From Apoda limacodes (taxonomy: Eukaryota; Arthropoda; Insecta; Lepidoptera; Limacodidae): a stretch of DNA of 64,000 nt. The position numbers and the translations under genes were made by a program. Below the pieces are notes generated by a model. It saw nothing but the letters and a program-made list of their open reading frames with translations, made no database searches and was not told the DNA's origin. The stretch is taken from NCBI GenBank assembly GCA_946406115.1, contig OX291545.1:28267153-28331152 (forward strand), given 5' to 3'. The first letter of the stretch is position 1, and each line of letters starts with the position of its first letter. This document shows positions 36,555-47,351 of the stretch, piece after piece.

Positions 36555-36903
36555 ATGCAAATCTTAATAGAATTAAGAAATACATGATAAATAATATACA
36601 TAGAAATAAAATTTCTTGGTTTGAGACTCCCTAAACTCCAACCGAGTTTTTGAAGAAAACATATCACAAAGGCCATATTTGTAGCTATATCATCAATATA
36701 AATAAATATACAGTCAATAGATTGCCCTCGCGCTAGAATTTGAACCTGCGACCGTCATATTCTGTCTCAGTGCTATACTTTTGTGATATGTTTTCTAAGA
36801 GTACTCCAACCATCATCCAACCATCAGATCTCAGACGAAGTAAGATTATTTCTATGTATATATCAACTCCATGTTTTTTTTTTAATTCTATGAAGAATTG
36901 TGT
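36555..36903. repeat. Long imperfect inverted repeat with arms of 116-125 bases
   Basis: The segment 36555-36670 reads inverted at 36779-36903. Shared words include TTTGTGATATGTTTTCT, ACTCCAACC, TTATTTCTATGTATA and AATTCTATGAAGAATTG or their complements. A further fragment lies near 60525-60560 (CGTTTGAGACTCCCT). The spacer holds tRNA-like copy B. This is likely the body of the same repeat family inserted twice in opposite orientations. Confidence 0.6.
36715..36790 (-). repeat. tRNA-like (SINE) head, copy B
   Basis: On the minus strand TATAGCACTGAGACAGAATA is the decayed A-box side. GACGGTCGCAGGTTCAAATT is a good B box (GGTTCAAATTC). The next bases CTAGCGCGAGGGCAATC lead into TTGACTGTATATTT, as in copy A. 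Confidence 0.5.
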
Positions 36904-38394
36904 ATTTATAAGGTTAATGTAAGTACCTGCTCTGACCTAGATGTATGTACTACTACTTCATAAGTTGCTAGTAATTGTATTAATTTTTATTCTTATGCTA
37001 ATACTCTCTGCTACGCTTACATTCTACCTTACTTGTATTGGAACACCAACGATTCTATACCTCGTAAGGTAGATAAAATAGACCTTATGCATATGTAATT
37101 CCACTGAACTGAAAATTTATCCTAAAATTAAAATTCAAAACGTAGTATCTCTTTTCAAAAATTTGAAAATGCCACTTAAATACATTAAGCTATCCAAGAT
37201 TTTTTTACTTATTACCAGTATACAACCATATAATAAAATATTAAGTAAATTTATTTCATTTATTTTTAAGCGTTTAGTATAATCAAATCTGAGTTTAATG
37301 TTATTAGTCGATTTGATAGCTGTTAACTTGATTTATGTATACTGTATATGTTTTGTACAGTGACATGATGGTGACCCTACTTATCTCGGGCGGCGCCTTT
37401 GTGTGCGTGTCCCAATTCCTCTCCTCAATGTTTCCCCGAATTATTTGCTGAAACAATAGCACAATTCACGTGTGCCTCATTAACCAAATCCAACCTTGTA
37501 TTTGGTAAGCTTTTTGATTTATCACGAATATTCTCTTTTACCAAGACGTAAGGCATATATTTGAATATCAATGACCCTAGTGTGATGGAATTAAAAAATA
37601 TGTTAGTCTGTAAACATTGACGAAATGTCGTACGCGGCGCGGTGCCTTTGAGATTAAACTCTCTTTTGATAATTTTATTGCGAGTCAACAGAGTGTCTAG
37701 ATTTGTAATTTGTCTTTATGGTTACGTTTGTTAATGAGCTTTCACAATGTTTTTGTAGCGACTTCTATTTAATTTGCACAGGAAACTAAAACAAATTGAA
37801 CAATGCCAGACAATCACAAAGCTCTTGTATAATTCACAAAACGGGGGCTTAATACGAAATTCAATTGTCATGGAGCAAAGTCACGCGAACTTTAAACGCG
37901 AGGTTATCGAATGACTTTGGTCTTGGTCAAACATTGTCGTGAATAATAGGGTAAATATCCACAGTGTGGTGCCGTGGCAGGGCACTTGGTAAATATTGAC
38001 ATTTAAGACTGAACATGCACGAATGTTGTCCTTTGATTGATCGCACTGTGTGGTTACCGCACTCCATGGTTGTTTTTTATTCTAAATTCGTCCATCATTA
38101 ATTAAGTACCTTTTTGGTTGTTTGTGCTATTCTTTTACCTATGTAAGGACATCAATAAGTCAATTAATTGAACTATATTCTACCTAGTGACAGTAAAATC
38201 ATTAAACAATGCTATGCACTGTTGTGCACATTATAATCTGATGTAGGTAGCCGGTGGTGACCTAGGGGTTTCCATTTTACCTTTCTTCCCGAGGGGCAGA
38301 CGGCGAGCCCGGCGTGTACTAATGGATCTTTTTCTTAATTGCTCAAGTACATTAATTATTCACACCACTGGCTTTTTGGTTAAGGATAACGTTT

Positions 38395-38500
38395 GTGAAG
38401 TCCACAATTCGCTCTGGGTCTGCGTGTGGACTATGGCCCAAATCGCCCTCGATGAGGGTAGGCCGTGCTTCAACAAAGGAGGCGCATGAGGCTGGTAAGG
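38395..38500 (+). mobile_element. Possible LINE 3' end
   Basis: TGTGGACTATGGCCCAAATC, GATGAGGGTAGGCCGTGCTT and CAACAAAGGAGGCGC resemble the GTGGACTATGGCCTAAA...CCCGTGCTC 3' ends of lepidopteran LINEs. A GGTAAGGTAAGG tail follows. The match is from memory of the pattern only. Confidence 0.35.
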
Positions 38501-38638
38501 TAAGGTGTACCTACCTTGTTGTTGTTTGCATTTTCATACCCAGCAATGACTTCTTAAAACTCTCCTTTTTGTATGGAATTTTACCGTTTTGTAGTCATAT
38601 CTTTTTGTTTTCATTTCAAATTCTAGTTTTGTGTCTTT

Positions 38639-38884
38639 TTGTCAATTGAAATCACGATGCTCAAAGAAAATTTCGGACTACTCTCTTATCTAATGCCGCC
38701 ACAAGGCAGTTTCAAACATCAATGCACATATTATAGCATTGAATATTTCAATATTTGTCCGAGCTTAAATACCACACTATGTCTTCGAAATATGTGCAGT
38801 TGTGCACAAATATTTGAAGGGATGTCTAGCGCCGCCTTAAGAAAACATTCAAGAGTGCATCAAATAGCTCCCTATAGATATTAA
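38639..38884 (+). pseudogene. Open frame ending in a zinc-finger-like motif
   Basis: The C-terminus reads CAQIFEGMSSAALRKHSRVH followed by QIAPYRY. The end LRKHSRVH is like the second half of a C2H2 finger, but the Cys-to-His spacing is 14 rather than 12 and the Cys pair is not standard (CSC). It could be a decayed zinc-finger exon or chance. It has no link to the minus-strand gene. Confidence 0.2.
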
Positions 38885-39018
38885 TAGTACAATAAGACAT
38901 TTTTACACTACTTATTTATTATTTAAGTGCAATTAAAATATGAAACATAGTAAATAATACTAAAACTAAACTGCAACAATATTATTCATTCGTTGTCAGT
39001 TCATGCGTAACATAGAAG

Positions 39019-39055
39019 TTTTTTTTTTTTTATACCACTAAGGTGGCATTCGATC
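39019..39055. repeat. ACCACTAAGGTGGC repeat fragment
   Basis: A T run followed by ATACCACTAAGGTGGCATTC, the terminal part of the family in the other orientation. Confidence 0.6.
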
Positions 39056-39404
39056 CCAAAGTGATAGATAGACAAGTGTTATCAAAACATTTTGATTTCT
39101 ATTTTACTATCTTAAACAAATACTTCTAAAATATAATCAAAAATAATCTATCACTGTCACAGATTCGCTTGAGCAGTTTTCGGGTTTTTTTGTGTTATTT
39201 TTTATTTATCAGTTTCGTGTTCTCCTTGAACTAAACTACTGTACTCATTATGTCATTGGACGAGTGGAATAACAGATTGGATTGCAAGAGTTACATGTGT
39301 ATACATGATATCGTAAATTTAACACCTTTTTTAAACTCAATTAGGTATTAGACGTAAAACATAATAAGTACACTACACTTTTCTTTTGAATATGTGCTGA
39401 AGAC

Positions 39405-39510
39405 GGAATGACAGAATAAAATCACGTTGGTCATGCCTCGTGGTGCTAATTTTTAACACCACCACTTCAAAAAGCTACGTCTACATGGATGACGCTTTTG
39501 GTCCGGTCTT
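39405..39510 (+). repeat. Dispersed repeat, copy 2 (CATGCCTCGTGGTG type)
   Basis: AAATCACGTTGGTCATGCCT, then CGTGGTGCTAATTTTTAACA, then CTACATGGATGACGCTTTTG correspond to the copy at 6470-6560. The palindrome-like core GGTG...TTAACACCACC is seen in both. Confidence 0.6.
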
Positions 39511-40668
39511 TACGTAGTAATAGGTACCTATACATGTTTTTGCACTATATGCATTAGTTAAGATTTTAAGCTATCTAGAAGTCTAGTTATCTACAGATCG
39601 TACTGAATGCAGCACCAGGTCAAACTTGTCAATTAGTTCAGTGTTATCGTATCAAACGTATCGCAAAGATCTATTGACTTGGAAAAGAGCTGTTTAGATA
39701 CCTTGGAAAACGCATAGTTGTTTATATAAGAACATCTGGGCGATTCAAGTCCCGTTTTCTTACGTTTTGATGGTAAATGTGTAGAATAATGATTAAATCA
39801 GCAATGTAGGTCATAACCAAAAACTTATTCTATACATTTTTTCATTTAAATGTAAAGTAAATGGATAATCATCTCGAAATCAGTTGGTTTTTACAAGAGT
39901 TGAATAAGGGGGCAGAAGATGGTATAGATCAGCCTTAAATACAAAAGAAAACCACATTGAAGTCCATCGTTCTGACTTCGTTGCCATAGACTTACAGAGA
40001 CTAAATTCCTATAGGGTAAGAGGCTAAAAATTTATAAAATCTTTTTGCTACGGGGGTTAAAACGTAAATCTTGAGAATGATAATTGGTAAGGTCAACAAA
40101 CTAAGCGATTCCTTGTATCGGAATCAATGTTTTACGTAGAAACCATCGAGAAATCGAACAATCTATACATTTCAAACAGGCAAGGCACAAAACGTTATCT
40201 TGAAAGCTAATGTTTGCTTACACGGGTACACATGTCCAAATCGGATTTACAATATTGGCCGATGAGGGACCGTTGGCAGAACACGTGTGAAATTTTAATG
40301 AAAAAAAACTTTCTAATAGGGGCAAGTCGGATATATCGTACCAGTTTTTATGAATTACCTCTTTTCTATAAAAACTTACAATAGTACAGAATTACAAGTA
40401 GGTATATGTTGTTAATCATAACCAGTGGAAAAAATCCCGGTACTGATAATTTTTTCCAAAATCTGCGATTTTCTACAGGCAGCCCAATGGTATTAGTAGT
40501 TAGTATTTTCAGAGAAATAGTTGGATTTATTGTACCATAGGTATGATGAATTGGACCATATATAGAGAATGTTTAAGCTCTCTAAAAGAGGCGGATTTCA
40601 ACAAATTATAATCAAAATACATTATTTTAACATTTGGTTTATTTATTTATAATTTTTTTTACAAAATT

Positions 40669-40885
40669 AAACAATTATTATCGTATGTAGTAATAAGTAA
40701 CATAACTTTATCTTAAATCTAGTTTTTATTATGGCACATTATACCCATATTTGTAAGACAACAAAAATATATTCTAAAAAATTAGACAATTATTATCGTT
40801 ATTATCTAGTACCTAATAAGTAATATCACGTCTTAAGTTTTGTTTTTTTTTTATGGCAAATAGGTAATACTCATATTATACAGTA
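40669..40885 (+). repeat. Diverged tandem duplication, two units of about 112 bases
   Basis: AATTAAACAATTATTATCGT...TAATAAGTAACAT...TATGGCACA in the first unit is echoed by AATTAGACAATTATTATCGT...TAATAAGTAATAT...TATGGCAAA in the second. Confidence 0.6.
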
Positions 40886-42119
40886 CTGATACGATACAAA
40901 GAACTTTTATTGGTACGATTTAACAAACTAGCCATCAAATTAGAAAAGTGTTTTTGAAACATAACCTCAAAAATTAGCGACAACATAAAAACAGATATTT
41001 ATTTGTAGTAAATGAAAACACTGATATATATTAAATAAATGATAATTTTCACTCACTAATTATCAAGGATAGATCCTAACATATACACTGTAAAATTTCG
41101 ATCAAAAACAACTAAAATGTTTTTTTTTTCACTGGAGTAAGAATTAACTGCCGGACGCCATTATAAAATGACATGTGACATGTGGCGCTAGTATCGCATA
41201 TTTTAACATTGCCAGTGTAAAGAAATACTACCGTTTAGTAGGAAATCGTCGAATCGAAAGACGATCGTAATTTTACAGAACTATGTAGAACGCTGCTCCG
41301 CGTTTTTGGAGGCAAATACTAGTTAGAGTATGAATGGGATATCAGATTACTCACGTATTTTAGAGAATCTGCAGGTAAATAGTAATGGCTAGGTAATATA
41401 TGTATGTAGCAGAATCGATGGCTGATTGGGCCAGAGCCAGACTAATATTGTGGTGTTGATTTAGGGATGCACCTTAGAAAAGGTTCTTAGTCCAATCTTA
41501 GTCATGTCAAAACATAAAAAAAAGATGATGTTACTAAACAAATGTGCTAATAGCTATATAAAAATAGATTATTTAAATTGCCACTTGATTAAGATCTTTG
41601 AAATATTAATTACTTATTTTCACGTGACTGTTAGGAATATTATGAATGCACACATACCTACATTTCTTAATTGATAGTATTTTACAAGGCCAAAATTGGA
41701 TCAACAACAAAATGTGATCACGGGGATGTTTGTGTTTTAATGGAATCTAAAAGTGAACTAAAATATTTTTGTGGTTGGTACTATAATGTTTTTTCAAGCT
41801 TATAAAGTGGTTCTTGCTGCACCGTTTTTAAGTTCATAATGCAGCTTATAAAACACGCGTGATTTTTACTTAACCATAACTCCACAATTGCGTCATCGTA
41901 ATTTTTTTGAAATCTTAGCAGAATGGCGGGACAGTGCGGCCAGTGCGTTTCTTCAATGACAGTGTCAAAGGACCAACTTAGCATACTCGTTTCATAATGT
42001 ACAATTACGTTACAACACCAGCATCATCATTATATAACTGAACTTTATGAATGACTAACTTTGTTTCTACTATCCGTACCTCCTTATCGACTATCGAAAT
42101 TTGTGTTCGACACAAAAAT

Positions 42120-42300
42120 TACAGCCATCATAACGTGCAAGCCAGCGTTTAAACTGTCGCCATATCAGATATTGATATGAACATCGCTTTGTCGCCGCCG
42201 CCGAAAAATCAAAGTCATAAAACAAGCGTAATTTCGCTCACGATATCCGCTGACGCGTTAGCCAGATAAGATAATGTCAGCCCCAAATCTGAAGCCGTGG
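42120..42300. promoter_or_regulatory. GC-richer intronic island
   Basis: CTTTGTCGCCGCCGCCGAAA, CGCTGACGCGTTAGCCAG and CAGATATTGATATGAACATC stand out from the AT-rich intron 1.3 kb downstream of the first coding exon. No coding frame is recognised. A possible conserved element. Confidence 0.25.
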
Positions 42301-43460
42301 GATTTGGTGTAACCTTATGTTATTGGATATTCGTTTATGATATTATGTTATTGAATGGTGACATGTGACGAGTTTTGGCACGTTATAACTGTTATTTAAT
42401 ATTGCGTGAAGTAAATGTAGCTATTTTGAAACGATAGCTGTAATAATAAAGATAATTAAATAAAAAATAAGGGACATATTGTTTCACAGAAGAAAGGGTA
42501 AGAATACCCACTTATACGTGCTCATACAACTACCTAATGATCAGAATTTCTGACACCTAAGAGCATTAAGCTATTATGTCATGCTGCACTGTACAGTTTA
42601 GAACCCCGTAAAAAGCATGTTTTGCATGCCCATTGTTGCTAACTCAGCGCTTTCGGCGCTAGATCTAACATTTTTTTTAACTCTGACACCGCTCAACAAA
42701 ACTATGTAGCGCTTAGCGCTTATTCTAGCGCTTAACAATTATTTCTAAAAGTGTAACGAGTTTCAGTAAAATTGCGTTATCGTTCTTAGTTTAGTAGCAG
42801 GATGTTCGGGTTTTTATATAATATTATAACATAGTTAAATTTCACGGAAAAAAGGAGGTAGTCTGTGGTAAGGAGTGGTAGCAAGGATGTATATACATTC
42901 ACATTACTAAAACAAATTAATGCTTCTATAAAAGTGAAGCCAAAACATTGAATCAGAACAAGAGTCTCAGGATGAACAATGGCTAGCTAACCTTTACGTT
43001 TTTTTTCAATTACTGTGTTTTGTTTAAATTTTTTTATCAAAAATTATTTTATATTCTATTTTATACTTTAGCGCTCTTTGTCAAAAACACGCTAATCTGG
43101 CGCTTTTTCAAAGTCAATTTAGACTGCCGTTCATAAATATCAAACCCAAACAAAACTATAATAGATTTTTATCTATCTTATTACTTTTATACTTAAGTTT
43201 AAGGATTTCATTCCTACCGTGCCTACTTTGTAGTGTCTGTGTTTTAAAAGATATCTATATTAATGTTCAGTTTTGCCACTTAAAGGAGAAAATTAAAAAC
43301 TTTTATTAGTGTTTTCTTAATGCAAACTTAAGTCTCAAAACACCTTTTCGTTAAAATTTTTGTCTAAAATATGCTCCATTTTAAAAAATTTGCCAGTGTT
43401 TAGAAAATAAAAGCGAAAACATATTTAATCTATGTACCTATGTATCACCATATATTTGAT

Positions 43461-43541
43461 GCCCCATTGCGTCCATAGGCTGCGGTGACTGCTTACCACC
43501 AGGTGGACCGTAATTTTATTTGCCACCTTAGTGGTCTAAAA
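43461..43541. repeat. ACCACTAAGGTGGC short dispersed repeat, copy next to the first coding exon
   Basis: GTCCATAGGCTGCGGTGACT, CACCAGGTGGACCGTA and TTGCCACCTTAGTGGTCTAA match the fuller copy at 33754. It lies about 100 bases inside the intron from the donor at 43638. Confidence 0.7.
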
Positions 43542-43638
43542 AATATATTAATATGTAATTAATATCATTGCATAGACAAACCTCGGTAGATAACATACTC
43601 GTATTAATAAGATATTATTACTCGTATAGATGCCTTAC

Positions 43639-43684
43639 CTCTAGCATGGTAGGTTTCCTGGTAGTGTGTGTGGGGAGGAGACAT
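43639..43684 (-). CDS. sens: Candidate first coding exon of a senseless/GFI1-family zinc-finger gene
   Basis: The exon spans about 43767 down to 43639. It has a good acceptor (pyrimidine-rich tract ending TTGTTGTAG) and a donor (AG|GTAAGG). The ATG at 43684 gives 15 codons, MSPPHTHYQETYHAR, plus one G. That single base is what the exon starting at 25960 needs to make GAT GAA (Asp-Glu), so the phase matches. The block is GC-richer than its flanks. The base at -3 of the ATG is C, which is weak. The frame has no stop further upstream in the exon, so the protein could start in an earlier exon. There is no SNAG-type MPRSFLV start as in vertebrate GFI1. The joint is inferred from splice signals and phase; transcript data would settle it. 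Confidence 0.6.
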
Positions 43685-44008
43685 TGGTCGGATTTCCGAC
43701 CGCGTCGTCGGCACTCCCCATAGTGAATGACAGATGCCGTTGCGTAGTGCCTCGCTAGCTGACACTCCTACAACAAGAAGATAAGGATTTTTTAAAATAC
43801 AGAAAGTACATATCAATAACGTCTAAAGTCGAAATTTAGGTGGTGGAATCTCCGTGTTTGTTCTGCAATGATTAGTAGTTTAGGAGAAAGTTCTTTTTTA
43901 AAATTTTGACTTGGCTTAACGATTGCTGTTATAATATAAACAGCCAGGACTCACGGTAACACGTCCCTTCCGAAAAAAGGAGGAGCTCAGAAAGATGTGC
44001 ACTTAGAG

Positions 44009-44047
44009 GTCACCCATCCAGGTACTGACTACGCTCGACGTTGCTTT
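44009..44047 (-). repeat. 5S-rRNA-derived fragment (SINE3-like or pseudogene)
   Basis: On the minus strand it reads AAGCAACGTCGAGCGTAGTC followed by AGTACCTGGATGGGTGACC. This closely follows the 3' half of 5S rRNA (AAGCAACGTCGGGCGCGGTC, AGTACTTGGATGGGTGACC). The 5S sequence stops after GTGACC and different sequence follows, so it is not an intact gene. Confidence 0.6.
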
Positions 44048-44814
44048 CCAAAAGACGAATGTAACTGAGCCACGAAATCTTCGTCACTTTTCATTTCCTA
44101 GAAGAGTCCGTTAAAAAATTTAAACTAAAAACACATTTTAATTCTAAAATCATTTCCAAACAACTTAAAATTTAAGCTAAGATAAGCCTAGTGCAATTTA
44201 AAAACTTGTGATCATTTGCACATTCGTTAATGTATATGCCAAAGAAGTATACATAAGTACATACATACACTCCAAAAATATAACCCTCCTTCTGGCGCAG
44301 TCGGGTAAAAATAAGCTAATTATTTGCGTTCACAAAAAAAAAATATTTTAATACTGTAGCCACATACCTGTAACGCAGATATGACTAAAATATATTTATT
44401 CGGATGTGTCTTTCAGCACAAAACATACACAATCTTTACATAATATAATAGATCACCAATAATTGCTGTATTTTTTAATTTGATATTGATCAAAAATGTT
44501 TAAAAATTTACAGGAGATTTACAAAACTAAAGATAATGTTATCCAAATGAACTTATTTAGGTAATCAGTATCGTAGGTAAGATAATAAATGTTGTAAGTA
44601 CACTTTATCTGTTGTAATTGCGTGTAATACCGTGTTCTGATAATTGATTACATTTTTTTATTCATGAATTGTTAATTATTTACGGAAACACTCCATTTTT
44701 CGAGACAAAAGGAAGAAAATATTAAAAAAAATTACCTAGTGATGTCCGTGTGAATTTAGTCGTAGCGATATTCTGGCTACTGGATAGCTTGGCTAAGGTC
44801 GTCGGTAAGGAAAA

Positions 44815-44900
44815 GGCAAAAACAGAATTCTGATAGTTTCGTAATGTCAGTCCGTCTGTTCGTCCGTCCTTATGACTCAGCCATACATACACTTTTATCA
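44815..44900 (+). mobile_element. Possible fragment of the GGGTTCCGTA element
   Basis: CGTAATGTCAGTCCGTCTGT, then TCGTCCGTCCTTATGACTCA and ACACTTTTATC resemble the GTCTGTCTGTCCGTGCGTATG...CACTTTTATCCG part of the copy at 24640. Confidence 0.35.
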
Positions 44901-44919
44901 GTAGCCTTTATTCTTTGTG

Positions 44920-45180
44920 CATACCGTTACGGTTTCATTCCCTGAAGGGGTCAACCAGAGGCTAGAAACACACCCACATTATAAAGTAATATTTCACCAA
45001 CCGTCCTGCGTCACAGGGCGTAAGCCTATTGAAGCAACATGCTTCTGATAGCAGTGCATCTAGCCTGAGGTGGGTTTACCAGCGTTATAGTAATAAGCAT
45101 TAAATGAAAGGCCTAGGACCAAATAATATACCCCTACAATTATAGACAAACTATAAGAAGTAAGTAAGGATTGGATAGGT
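44920..45180 (+). repeat. Dispersed repeat of about 270 bases, copy 1
   Basis: TACCGTTACGGTTTCATTCC, TCACCAACCGTCCTGCGTCA, TCTGATAGCAGTGCATC and CAATTATAGACAAACTATAA match in order the copy at 54915-55200. Confidence 0.7.
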
Positions 45181-45432
45181 GACTGAGCAATTTTACATAC
45201 TTTAAACAGTGAGCATTATTTTACTAAGCAATATTATACAGTTCAGGCTCACATAATTTTATCAGTATGCCTATTTTTGCTGAGGAATATTATAATGTTC
45301 AGGCTAACCATACTTTTTTCAGTAGAGAGGCAGGTATTCATTATATAACTGAATAAATATTATAAGGTTTGACTCACGTCCTTTTATCGGGAGGCATTAT
45401 TTTACTGAGCAATATTGTAAGGTTTACGTTTA
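45181..45432 (+). repeat. Degenerate tandem repeat, about four units of 57-68 bases
   Basis: Unit words recur four times: GAGCATTATTTTACTAAGCA, ATGCCTATTTTTGCTGAGGA, TATATAACTGAATAAATATT, GGCATTATTTTACTGAGCAA. Each is followed by AATATTATA or a variant, then GTTCAGGCTCAC or GTTTGACTCAC, then TTTTATC. It lies directly after the dispersed repeat at 44920. Confidence 0.65.
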
Positions 45433-46825
45433 CCAACTAGGCTGCGAGGGAGTCATTCTGTGGCAATTCTAATCCAAGCTCACAAATATAATAATGTACT
45501 ATGAAAGCGATCAGATTACGAAATACCAAGTTCAAGAAGCACGTGACTTGAAGACGGGCTCAACAGGATAAGGACGATAACGCGCAAGGACAATCAGTGC
45601 CGGACAGAGGAAGACAGCGATTCAGTGGCGCCAGGATGAATTTAATGGTAATGCCGAGTGGAGATGGGACGCGTGCACGCTACTGTCCGTTAGTGTGACC
45701 TCTCGGTAATAATGTAATATTGCCTAACAGCTCAGTTGGGAGTGACCCTGCTTGCTGAATTGCTGAATCGAGGGTAAAGGTTCGATAACGGCACAGAAAA
45801 AAAAAATTATGTGATGATCATTTATGTTTGTCTTGAATCTGGGTGTTTTCTATGTACCTATAATATGTTATCTAAGTTGATACAAAAAAAATAAAAATAT
45901 TTATACATCCTTAGAGTTTACATAATACTAAGTCTGGTAGCTTTACTTAGTTTGAAACCAGAACTTCAAATTCTTTATGTTCTAGTTTGGGATTCGATGG
46001 CGCTGTGTGATTGGTCCAAAAATAATATTTTTATTATTTATCGTTATTCTATGCATTATGTAAATTGTAAAGCAAAGCAAAGTTTCAAGATTTACTTGTG
46101 GTATTAAATATTTAGTATAGAATAAATACTACTCATCAAAATCTGTACAACATTCATATTTTCGTTTAACCTGAATGTTCTTATATTATTGCTGCACTCT
46201 TTTAATTTGACCGTTCATAAATTTCATAAGCGGCTACTGTTTGATAAATCTAACAGCGCCACAATTAACTTTACCATCTTTCATCTAAAAATAGCCAGCT
46301 TTTGTCCTCGTAACAATTTACTCGACGTCTATTTTTAGTTAATTGGTAAAGTCAATCATTGTATCAATATTGCGTTGGTAAAATAAAGCAATAGGCGGCC
46401 GAACGGCGCCAACAGTACGCAAGAATCAATGGCCGGCGTCCGGCGCGGTCGCAGCGTAAATTACCGCTGAGAACGCCAATTGTACCATCGCTTCCTGTGT
46501 ACATCGTGGCAAAGGGTTAATATGAAAACTGTGAGCGACTTTCACAACAGTTTCTTAGGTTGATGGTCTATGTGGAGCTTCACGTCCATCGGGCTGGAGA
46601 GCACACCACGCATCGCCTTCCTTTATTAAGTGGAGATCAAATATAACTTTATTATGAATAATAAGTTATATATTATTAGTTCTAAATTTTATCGAGTTTT
46701 TCTTCATATCAAATAAAGAGTAGTGTTTTATTGAATATCAGTATCTGACCTCCAAAACAATAATGGATATATTTTTTTTATTTTTATTTTAAATATAAGC
46801 CTTTAATTTTTATTTTTGTATCTAC
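45433..46825. other. Non-coding stretch; includes a strong GC-richer island at 46380-46620
   Basis: The island (GGCGGCCGAACGGCGCCAAC, CCGGCGTCCGGCGCGGTCGC) is the most CpG-rich stretch in the window. It lies 2.6-2.9 kb upstream of the first coding exon on the gene's 5' side. It may be a conserved element or a promoter/5' exon region. No TATA box or donor could be fixed. Another mildly GC-rich patch is at 45535-45700. Confidence 0.3.
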
Positions 46826-47269
46826 GCGTCTTTTATAAATGTACCTTGTGGGGACGCCGTTGACGTCACGAAGCTGGTTGGCTTCGGGTTTGCCGCTAAA
46901 TGTATCTTACCAATACCCCAGCTCGGGTATAATTAGGAGCACCATTATAATAAACAAAGCGCTACTAAATATACCCTATTCCGAAAAAGTAACTTGCTTG
47001 GCCGAAATCAAGTATAGTTAGTAGCTAATTAATAAAGTCCTATTTATAGTATAGTATAGTAGTTTAACGCAATGATGAATTAGTTAGTCGATGCTCTGTC
47101 CAGATATATTTAGTGGTAAGTAATAACAAAACGTTAACTAATGAATATACCCGATCATGACACCCAAATCGGGTTTGTTTAGTAGTCAAATTCCTGTTAA
47201 GTTTTATCCAAAGTATACCCGAAGAAAACCGTGTGGGGAGTCTCCACAAGGTACATTTAGTAAAGACGC
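46826..47269. mobile_element. Inverted-repeat (MITE-like) element of about 444 bases
   Basis: The left end GCGTCTTTTATAAATGTACC followed by TTGTGGGGAC matches the reverse complement of the right end, GCGTCTTTACTAAATGTACC followed by TTGTGGAGAC. This is 30-base terminal inverted repeats with about three mismatches. Short frames on both strands inside (46839-47021, 47064-47249) are not recognised. The target-site duplication is unclear. Confidence 0.7.
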
Positions 47270-47351
47270 ATCTGGGTCAATATTTGTCAAGTTTTGGCTT
47301 CCCATGTTTAACGGTCTCTGAGAAGAACGCGTGTGGCAGACGGACGGACAG

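Larger units (their letters stand above)
25961..43638 (-). other. Large intron of the senseless-family gene (about 17.7 kb)
   Basis: This stretch lies between the donor at 43638 and the acceptor at 25961. It is AT-rich and holds no convincing cellular exon for this gene. It contains dispersed repeats, a LINE fragment, tRNA-like repeats, several GC-richer islands listed separately, and one unexplained exon-like block on the plus strand at 31172-31294. Stretches not mentioned elsewhere (roughly 26650-27980, 29930-30650, 31360-33740, 37000-38380 and 41100-43450) show only simple AT-rich sequence and degraded repeats. The intron call depends on the first coding exon being correct. Confidence 0.55.
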
